From Rossellomorea sp. AcN35-11 (GTDB lineage: Bacteria > Bacillota > Bacilli > Bacillales > Bacillaceae_B): 64,000 nucleotides of DNA. The stretch covers positions 496,001 through 560,000 of the forward strand of contig CP128836.1 in NCBI GenBank assembly GCA_030388825.1, in the 5' to 3' direction. The notes under the pieces were generated by a model that ran no database searches, was not told where the DNA came from, and was given only the letters and a program-made list of their open reading frames with translations. Each line of letters opens with the position of its first letter. The stretch's first letter is position 1. Of the stretch, positions 58,184-64,000 are shown one piece after another. The translations under genes and the position numbers were made by a program.

Positions 58184-58215
58184 ACCCACTCCATCAATTA
58201 CTCCCGGAGTGGGTT
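58184..58215. terminator. bidirectional terminator of convergent genes
   Basis: ACCCACTCC and GGAGTGGGT form the stem; TTTAGTTT follows on the plus strand and TCTTTTTG on the minus strand. Confidence 0.8.
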
Positions 58216-58267
58216 TAGTTTATTAATTCTTAAGTTATTTCGGCTTCTTTAAGATTAAGACTAAAAT

Positions 58268-58837
58268 TTAGTGAACTCTTTTTGAACTACAATATCCTTG
58301 AAAAATGCTTTCCTTTGCGTTATTCCAAGTACCAAAGTACTTTTCATAACTACTACTATAAGGCAGACCATGCTTAGTTGCGTGTAGATTCCAAGCCCTC
58401 CTAGACGCGAAGTGAACAGAATGTTCTATAGCTATTTTCGTAAGCGCTTCTTTACTGTGAACAAGATTGTTTTCAGTGTAATCAACACCTAAAATTATTC
58501 TTCGAGCTTCATTCCAAGAACCAAAATGTTTAGCAAATGTTTTTTCCCACGGTAGTGAGTGTTCCTTAGCATGAGCATTCCATTCATCTTTCGTATTAAA
58601 ATGGGTTTTGTGTTTTTTGGCTATAAGCGTTAAAAGCTGCTTCATATCTTCAGCACTCTGGAAAAAGATCTCTTTTTTCGCATCGGACCAAGAACCAAAA
58701 TGTTTTACAAAACAGGAAGAAGAGGGAAGTTGATTTTTTTCCGCATGAAGATCCCAGGTTTTAATTCGCGTAAAATATTTTTCATGTTCAATGGCTATCC
58801 TTTCTAACTCTTTGGCACTATATTCTTTTTCAGACAT
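58268..58837 (-). CDS. protein of three homing-endonuclease-associated repeats, 189 aa
   Basis: Three copies of a ~58-residue unit: WDLHAEKNQLPSSSCFVKHF-GSW, WNAHAKEHSLPWEKTFAKHF-GSW and WNLHATKHGLPYSSSYEKYF-GTW. The W-x-x-HA-x8-LP ... FG-S-W pattern is the HNHR repeat of homing endonucleases, a DNA-binding module of phage HNH enzymes. There is no nuclease domain here, so it may be a DNA-binding partner or regulator. ATG at 58837 with weak GGATG upstream. The 58838-59165 gap holds no gene seen. Confidence 0.7.
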   Translation of the reverse strand: MSEKEYSAKELERIAIEHEKYFTRIKTWDLHAEKNQLPSSSCFVKHFGSWSDAKKEIFFQSAEDMKQLLTLIAKKHKTHFNTKDEWNAHAKEHSLPWEKTFAKHFGSWNEARRIILGVDYTENNLVHSKEALTKIAIEHSVHFASRRAWNLHATKHGLPYSSSYEKYFGTWNNAKESIFQGYCSSKRVH

Positions 58838-59165
58838 CAAACCACACATCCTATTACTTATTATTGTTACACACAATATTAACACACCCCGAAAATTTCA
58901 AGCCTAAAACGAAGTCGATTTTCATAATAGCATCTATTTTTCTCGGAGACTCCCACAAAAACTCTTAAACCCACTTTAATTGCACCAATTTCTCACAAAG
59001 GATTTTCTTCTTGTTTCTTTGCTTTCAATTTAAAGGATTGAACCGGCATTTATATTATAGGAGAAAGGCATGCGTCAATTCGTATACCTTTTAACAATTA
59101 ACCCTTTTGCACCTCGAAACGGATCGGTTTAATTAGCTAACGGAGTGGGTTCTAACAATACAAAC

Positions 59166-59765
59166 TTACTGAAAGTATTTGATTGGTTCCAGATCATATT
59201 TTTGGTTCAATTCATTTAATTCTCGCTCAAATCTCTTTTGTTTTAATTTTATCGCCCTTACATTCCCATCAACACTTTCTAATATTGTATCTCTCATACT
59301 TTCCGACTCTTCAGACGCATACCTTTGGAGTGAGGAAATTACCATTGTTTGATCATCTATAGATTCTTCTAAGATAGCTCTAGTGTTTCCTAGTTTGATA
59401 AGATCTTCAGTTGGCAAGCTTTTCGGTAATTCCAATTCTCTTAACTGTTTATTGTATTCCTCGAATTGTCTTGACTGTTCACTTAGTGCCTCGTTTGTCT
59501 TCTCCAGGAAATAAGTATCCTTGTTAGCCACTAGCATGTTATCCCATAGAGAGTCATCCTCCATGAAGGAAAACCAGTCATTGGAGATATTATCTAGCAT
59601 TGCTAGCATGTCATTCTCCCAGTTTAGTAACTCCCCTTTACGCTTTTCTGAATTATCAACTTCTGCTTTCACATTATCTTGAGGACTAACACCTTCACTT
59701 GTAGTAGAGCTACACCCCACCAAAAATAAGAACACCGCTGTAATACTAAATAGGAACGAACGCAC
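59166..59765 (-). CDS. lipoprotein, 199 aa
   Basis: Signal with lipobox L-F-L-V-G-C, then a polar linker and a helical, acidic mature part with AILEESIDDQTMVISSLQRY and the C-terminal LKQKRFERELNELNQKYDL. Start GTG at 59765 has GAGGG eight bases upstream. Anchored at the outer membrane face. No family recognised; helical surface lipoproteins of this kind are common in Bacillus. Confidence 0.6.
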   Translation of the reverse strand: MRSFLFSITAVFLFLVGCSSTTSEGVSPQDNVKAEVDNSEKRKGELLNWENDMLAMLDNISNDWFSFMEDDSLWDNMLVANKDTYFLEKTNEALSEQSRQFEEYNKQLRELELPKSLPTEDLIKLGNTRAILEESIDDQTMVISSLQRYASEESESMRDTILESVDGNVRAIKLKQKRFERELNELNQKYDLEPIKYFQ

Positions 59766-59961
59766 AATAACCACCCTCTCTTATCTATGTCCAAGCCCAA
59801 TATAACATAATGTGGAAAGTCAGGCACAAATTGACCAGCGATAAGACCGATCCTTCACAACAACTCTCAAATCACGTCGATTTTTCACGTCTGTTCTTAA
59901 ACATCTATGGAGAAAATAACGAATAGATATAAATTATAGAACGAGGAAAGGAGCATGTTAT

Positions 59962-60108
59962 ATGGGGAAAGTCATTCACTTACATAACAAGCCCAAAAAA
60001 CTAAAATTAGGAGACAGAAAAGAAAACATGAAAAAGAAACTAGAACCGATTGAGCGACAGAAACAAAAGATTGAAGAATTAAAGAAGAGCATAAAAAAAG
60101 GCAGATAG
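59962..60108 (+). CDS. basic coiled-coil peptide, 48 aa
   Basis: ATG at 59962 with GAAAGGAGC upstream. Product MGKVIHLHNKPKKLKLGDRK, then a charged helix KKLEPIERQKQKIEELKKSI and GR. Highly basic. A hairpin GATAGC...GCTATC overlaps its end. Function unknown; possibly nucleic-acid binding. Confidence 0.5.
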   Translation: MGKVIHLHNKPKKLKLGDRKENMKKKLEPIERQKQKIEELKKSIKKGR

Positions 60109-60138
60109 CATTTAGCTATCCACCTTCCGAACTTTTGA

Positions 60139-60294
60139 TTAGTACACTTTCGCTTTGCCGGACCCTCGCTTAGGACCGTCTTTGATGACAGCCACACGGC
60201 GACGAAGTTCCGATTTCTTTTGCTCCAATTTTTCCTGGCGTTCTTTATTAATGTCTTTTTGCGATTTGAATTGTATGATTTTCAGTTCAGCCAC
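60139..60294 (-). CDS. basic peptide coupled to the two-TM protein, 51 aa
   Basis: GTG at 60294 lies inside the last codons of the 60287-61486 gene (8-base overlap) with AGGAGG nine bases upstream, a translational-coupling arrangement. Product AELKIIQFKSQKDINKERQE, then KKSELRRRVAVIKDGPKRGS. Basic and helical. Unrecognised. Confidence 0.55.
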   Translation of the reverse strand: MAELKIIQFKSQKDINKERQEKLEQKKSELRRRVAVIKDGPKRGSGKAKVY

Positions 60295-61486
60295 GTTCGT
60301 TCGCCTCCTTTTGGGCACCGTATTCCACCCCTTCTGCTACAAGGGACAAAGCGTGGATTAGCCGGTACACTTCTCTTGAGTCAATTATATCATTTTTTAC
60401 CAACAAATGATTAACTTTTTTATTATCCGTATCAAAATGGAAATTATAGACCCACTGTTTCGTTCTATCAATATTCATTTTAAGCGACACCACAGTATGA
60501 TTCTCATACGGTTCGTTAATGACAGGCTCTTTCATATCTTTTTTTATAACCTCAACCGCTCCCCAATTTTTGTACTCTGGATCCTCCAGCTCAATAACTT
60601 TCGGTGAGCGGCCGGATGTTCCCACATCTTCTAGCTTATGTATTTTATTTCCCCTTTGTTCGTACAATGTAAACCCACAAATTAAGTTCAAGTCCTTAGT
60701 TGTGAAGACTCCGTTCCTCATTCTGAATAGAACGTTATTGATGTCTTTAATTAATTCAATAATATATTCAGTACCTCTAGAAGCCTCTTTAATAGTAGCA
60801 TCATAGACTTCAATAAGCGTTTCATACTCCCGTATGATCTTATTTGTTTCCTCTTCATTTCGTTTTTCTTGTCGATCATACAGGCCCCTTATAAGACGGT
60901 ACTTTAATTCGACTTGAACCTTATCTTTTTCGAAGTATTTCGTTATCTTATCTGATAAGCCTGTGATTTCCTCGTTACCAGCCTGCATCTTTCCAAAGTA
61001 GTCATATACACCTTGGAAGTAGAAGTCGCCTTGTTCGTCCAATAGAGCCCTTTTAAACATGTCATACTCCTGCCTTCTAAATTTCCTGTATGCGCCGGTA
61101 TGGAAATGAGGACTATTGAAATTCAACAGGTAGGACAAAAATACAATAACAGAAAACACATAACCTGAAATTAAGCCTAAAGCTGTCACACCCACTAAAT
61201 CAACGAAATGATCGATTCGACTTAGTGTTGATTGATAGAGAATCGCTCCGATACCCGTAGCTGGGACCAGTAATGCAGTAAGTGTTTCAGCTGAGAACTT
61301 TTTCAACCCTTCATGAACCTTCATCACCCTTTTGTACTCTCTAACAGGAGACATCAAGAGCCAAGTAATCCAATTCGAATATCTTTCATCTATATAACTA
61401 GCTTTTATTCGTTCGAGCGGCTTATCGAACGCCTTACTCATAGCAAGCAACCGACTATGATAGTTTTTTGTTATATCATCCGACAT
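60287..61486 (-). CDS. two-TM membrane protein, 399 aa
   Basis: Start ATG at 61486 follows GGAGGAG; a longer frame upstream is not supported. TM helices at about residues 65-82 (TALLVPATGIGAILYQ) and 92-115 (VDLVGVTALGLISGYVFSVI). The rest is cytoplasmic, helical and basic, with KIIREYETLIEVYDATIKEA. No catalytic motif or known family. Coupled gene downstream (60139-60294). Unknown. Confidence 0.55.
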   Translation of the reverse strand: MSDDITKNYHSRLLAMSKAFDKPLERIKASYIDERYSNWITWLLMSPVREYKRVMKVHEGLKKFSAETLTALLVPATGIGAILYQSTLSRIDHFVDLVGVTALGLISGYVFSVIVFLSYLLNFNSPHFHTGAYRKFRRQEYDMFKRALLDEQGDFYFQGVYDYFGKMQAGNEEITGLSDKITKYFEKDKVQVELKYRLIRGLYDRQEKRNEEETNKIIREYETLIEVYDATIKEASRGTEYIIELIKDINNVLFRMRNGVFTTKDLNLICGFTLYEQRGNKIHKLEDVGTSGRSPKVIELEDPEYKNWGAVEVIKKDMKEPVINEPYENHTVVSLKMNIDRTKQWVYNFHFDTDNKKVNHLLVKNDIIDSREVYRLIHALSLVAEGVEYGAQKEANERG

Positions 61487-61508
61487 CGAATCGCTCCTCC
61501 AGTCTTTT

Positions 61509-61970
61509 TCACGATTCATACAACCCCTCATCCTGACATAACATTGACCGAGGTATATATACATTATAGATGACTTCACAATCACAGTGGCCACCATTTT
61601 CCTCTAAAACATCGATCACACTCTCAATTTTCCACTTCCCATAACTCATGCCTTTAAGCAGGTCGCGAGTATAACGAAGATCATGTTGACACCCTTCCTC
61701 CTCCAATCGTTCCATCAATCGATGAAAGAACAACCTTTCATTAAGTGTACGGACCACTTCTCGTCCCTCTTGTATGCTGAAGTCATCAAATATAATTTGG
61801 TCTTCTGGTAACTCTCTTGTTGGAGAAAATCCAGCAAACCTGCGATTTCGTTCAGCCTTATCTAATTTCCGTTCTTTAGCTGCTTTTTGTTCCGCTTTTG
61901 TTCTATTCCTAAACTCTTTTCTCTTTCTCTTGGCCCGCAACTTCGCTTTTTTATTACTACCCTTTGCCAT
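61509..61970 (-). CDS. DUF2695-family protein, 153 aa
   Basis: Basic N-terminus (KKAKLRAKRKRKEFRNRTKA), then the DUF2695 signature: MERLEEEGCQHDLRYTRDLL, and the C-terminal GGHCDCEVIYNVY, where G-G-x-CDCEV is highly conserved in the family. The two cysteines may bind metal. ATG at 61970 follows GGGGGG; the longer frame upstream has no ribosome site. Members are stand-alone proteins of unknown function in Bacillota. Confidence 0.75.
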   Translation of the reverse strand: MAKGSNKKAKLRAKRKRKEFRNRTKAEQKAAKERKLDKAERNRRFAGFSPTRELPEDQIIFDDFSIQEGREVVRTLNERLFFHRLMERLEEEGCQHDLRYTRDLLKGMSYGKWKIESVIDVLEENGGHCDCEVIYNVYIPRSMLCQDEGLYES

Positions 61971-62112
61971 AAGGCCATATCCCCCCTTAAGCGTTTTCCT
62001 TATTATAACAGTAAAAGGAGAAGTCCTCGAGATTTCGAAGGCCTCTGAACTTCCCAAGTCCATGTCAAAACACCTATATCTTTCTATGGTATTTCGAAGC
62101 AACATAAGTACA

Positions 62113-62140
62113 CTGAACGAAACCTACATTGTGATATAAT
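62113..62140 (+). promoter_or_regulatory. promoter of a small RNA
   Basis: -35 CTGAAC (62113-62118), 16-bp spacer, and an extended -10 TGATATAAT (62132-62140). It points to a short transcript ending at the 62178-62212 hairpin. Confidence 0.5.
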
Positions 62141-62146
62141 ATGCTT

Positions 62147-62213
62147 GTGGGAATCTTGTAATTGGATACCGTCCGGAAGAGGTGCAGGTGTGGGACTTGC
62201 ATCTCTTTTTTGT
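62147..62213 (+). ncRNA. likely small RNA, ~67 nt
   Basis: A promoter-terminator pair with no open frame between. The 3' end is a strong hairpin (AGAGGTGCAGGT with ACTTGCATCTCT, two G-T pairs) followed by six T. The 5' part contains TTGTGGGAATCTTGT, similar to the loop GTGTGGGACTTG, so it may form a second stem. Could be an antisense or trans-acting RNA of a mobile element, such as a copy-number regulator, but no target was found in the window. Confidence 0.45.
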
Positions 62214-62293
62214 GTTTAATTGAGGAGATAGAACAATAAAAAAAGAGAGCTTAATCGCTCCCTTAATGTATGTATTACAAATGTTAATTGACC

Positions 62294-62650
62294 CTACAGT
62301 TTTGTGATAAAGTCGATCTTACTGGTACCTTCCTTCTCCATCACCCTAAATGTTAACTTAGTTTCTTGATGTACTGCGTGATATGTAAACTCTCCTACTT
62401 TCTCGAATGTAAAATCCTTTGTCTTTAAATCTTTAATCCCCCATTCAGACTTTATTTTTAGTAACTCCTCTGTACTTAATACAGCTGGAATATATTTAGC
62501 ATCCAATGTTTCTGAATCATCATTTAAGATCGCCGTTAGTACGTCTTCTACTAGCTTTACTTTTTCCTTTTCCATTGCGTTCTCGTCATTACCGCACGCA
62601 CTTACTAGCAAAGCACTGATGAATGCAATTAAAACTAAACTCTTCTTCAT
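62294..62650 (-). CDS. lipoprotein, 118 aa
   Basis: Signal with lipobox L-L-V-S-A-C, then helix (MEKEKVKLVEDVLTAILNDD) and a beta part (TKLTFRVMEKEGTSKIDFI). ATG follows GGGAGGC. Small surface lipoprotein of unknown role; the 62651-62917 gap upstream shows no gene. Confidence 0.65.
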   Translation of the reverse strand: MKKSLVLIAFISALLVSACGNDENAMEKEKVKLVEDVLTAILNDDSETLDAKYIPAVLSTEELLKIKSEWGIKDLKTKDFTFEKVGEFTYHAVHQETKLTFRVMEKEGTSKIDFITKL

Positions 62651-62877
62651 AAAAGCCTCCCAGAACTATTCTTCCCGATTTTAATTCATTTCCAGTTTCT
62701 TTATGATATCGCACTCTAAAATCATTATTCTCATTGTTATTTCATTGTTGTTTCCCTCCAATGCGTATTTTTTTGCTTTAGTATGACTCCCTTCACTCGT
62801 TCGGGCAATTTTTCATCAGTATGTATTTATCCTTCCAAAGAGTTTAGTTATACTATTTTGTTTCACCAATGCGAATA

Positions 62878-62908
62878 ACAAAAGACCCACCAACAACTTG
62901 GCAGGTCA
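62878..62908 (-). terminator. terminator of the GNAT-like gene
   Basis: On the minus strand GACCTGCCAA pairs with TTGGTGGGTC around GTTG and TTTTG follows. Confidence 0.7.
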
Positions 62909-62917
62909 TGTATACAC

Positions 62918-63871
62918 TTATTCAAAGATATCCGCTTTGTATTCCTCGATCAATGCGGATATGATCGGTTCAAATTCATCACTTTCACAAATTTCTTTTA
63001 TTATCTCATAGTAGTGTTGAGCTAGTTGAAGATCAGGCGCATCCTTTACAATACCTTCTCTAATTTCATCAACAAACATCCCTAAATCGAAGTTAACGAG
63101 GGCAATCTCTAACAAAGTAAAAGGAAGTGCCACCGTTTCCTTCTCCTTATTTTTAATCATTTCCAATGATTGAAGATTGCTGTCGTAAATCGCAATAACT
63201 TCGTCCAGTAACCCTTCTTTCTCAACATCTAAATCACCAACATTACCTTTTAACACAACCGCTTCGTGTTTTGCATATCGGAAGAAGCGGTCCCAGAATG
63301 GAACCTCCGACTTAGGTATAGATAAGGTAGCTCCATCGAGAACATCATCTTCTCCTAAAAGATCTAACCACATGTGGTTAGCATGATCTTCCGTCATCTG
63401 AATGTATCCAAACTGACTATAAAACTGCACCAACCTATGCGTTTTCTCTTCTAAGTTTTCTGCACCCACTCCAGGAGAGGCAATAAGAAGGACAACATCG
63501 ACATCCAGGACTTCTTTCAGGAAATGGTGTAATTGTTCGATCACATGAGAAGCGATCCCTTTTCCTTGAAACTTCTCCTCTATACTGATGCGGTTTAAAA
63601 CTGCAATCCGCTCAAATTCTTTATCAGCACCCACATATGTTTCCATAGCAGCAAAAGCGTCACAATCCACATCCGCTGCATACAACATATTGCCCCATCG
63701 CTCATCAAATACACGCACATCGATGAACCCCGCAGGAACGGACTCACCCTCTTCTACATCTTCATTCATTTTATATACCTTCAAATTACTTTGAATCCTT
63801 AAATAACCTTCTTCTTCAAATGAATGACCCCAATTAATATCCTCTAAGTATAAGTCACCTTGATTCCACAT
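62918..63871 (-). CDS. GNAT-like protein with C-terminal helical domain, 317 aa
   Basis: The N-terminal ~170 residues carry a GNAT domain: VLNRISIEEKFQGKGIASHV, with R/Q-x-x-G-x-G/A, then LVQFYSQFGYIQMT, as in the shorter GNAT gene at 17819-18397. The last ~130 residues are helical and acidic, without a recognised fold, and end EEYKADIFE. ATG follows AAAGGGTGG. Own terminator. It probably acetylates an unknown substrate. Confidence 0.65.
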   Translation of the reverse strand: MWNQGDLYLEDINWGHSFEEEGYLRIQSNLKVYKMNEDVEEGESVPAGFIDVRVFDERWGNMLYAADVDCDAFAAMETYVGADKEFERIAVLNRISIEEKFQGKGIASHVIEQLHHFLKEVLDVDVVLLIASPGVGAENLEEKTHRLVQFYSQFGYIQMTEDHANHMWLDLLGEDDVLDGATLSIPKSEVPFWDRFFRYAKHEAVVLKGNVGDLDVEKEGLLDEVIAIYDSNLQSLEMIKNKEKETVALPFTLLEIALVNFDLGMFVDEIREGIVKDAPDLQLAQHYYEIIKEICESDEFEPIISALIEEYKADIFE

Positions 63872-64000
63872 ATGTATACCACCCTTTAATTTAAACTGCC
63901 CTCATTATATATCCACTGATTACCAATGGATATCCCGGGCGATAATCGTATCTTATAGTTGAACACACTTTGATCAAAAAGAACTTGAGAAAAATGATAA

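Overview
The window looks like an accessory region of a low-GC Gram-positive genome, most likely family Bacillaceae. The reasons are strong AGGAGG-type ribosome sites, frequent GTG and TTG starts, Rho-independent terminators, Gram-positive lipoprotein signals, a XerS-like recombinase, a WapA-like secreted RHS protein and a LexA/DinR-type box. No rRNA, tRNA, CRISPR array, replication origin, replication initiator or phage structural gene was seen. From about 1.5 kb onward nearly every gene is on the minus strand. I cannot tell chromosome from large plasmid.

Layout. 0-1.5 kb: three plus-strand genes of unknown function. 1.5-3.5 kb: a XerS-like tyrosine recombinase followed by about 0.9 kb without genes, which holds two 28-bp dif-like sites. 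3.5-22.3 kb: a polymorphic-toxin island built around a 7.9-kb WapA-like RHS gene. Immediately downstream are a small RDD-like membrane protein and a run of small membrane, lipoprotein and unknown genes. Upstream are a permuted NlpC/P60 hydrolase, an HNH/AP2-type endonuclease, a GNAT protein, a NERD nuclease and a colicin-immunity-like gene. Many genes here are followed by copies of the same terminator hairpin, so the island is built of gene-plus-terminator units. 22.5-30 kb: a phage-like segment with an XRE regulator and unknown partner, an excisionase-like HTH protein, a large HTH/TPR-like protein with twin operators and an HNH nuclease. 30-36.5 kb: a truncated phage integrase, a HEAT-like membrane protein, an HNH-like nuclease with a long helical-repeat stalk, a decayed paralogue pair and a GIY-YIG nuclease. 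36.7-41.1 kb: proline dehydrogenase, membrane and lipoproteins, and a DUF4145 protein.

41.2-52.7 kb is the most unusual part. It is an operon-like run of about 30 very small genes (28-261 aa), all on the minus strand. Between 43.3 and 51.1 kb most neighbours are separated by copies of one ~50-bp intergenic repeat that runs from the stop codon of one gene to the ribosome site of the next. The array holds near-identical, diverged and frameshifted paralogues, as expected if genes are gained, copied and lost as repeat-bounded cassettes. Phage repeated elements with an operator or start-associated role are the main alternative.

52.8-64 kb: a XerC/D-like recombinase, an ADP-ribosylglycohydrolase, a membrane gene frameshifted at a run of eight adenines, a minimal nucleotidyltransferase, a small WYL-like gene under a LexA box, a homing-endonuclease-repeat protein, lipoproteins, a two-TM protein, a DUF2695 protein, a likely small RNA and a GNAT protein. 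Several small genes are broken by one-base frameshifts, often at homopolymers. Some may be sequencing errors, but the number fits fast turnover of accessory genes.
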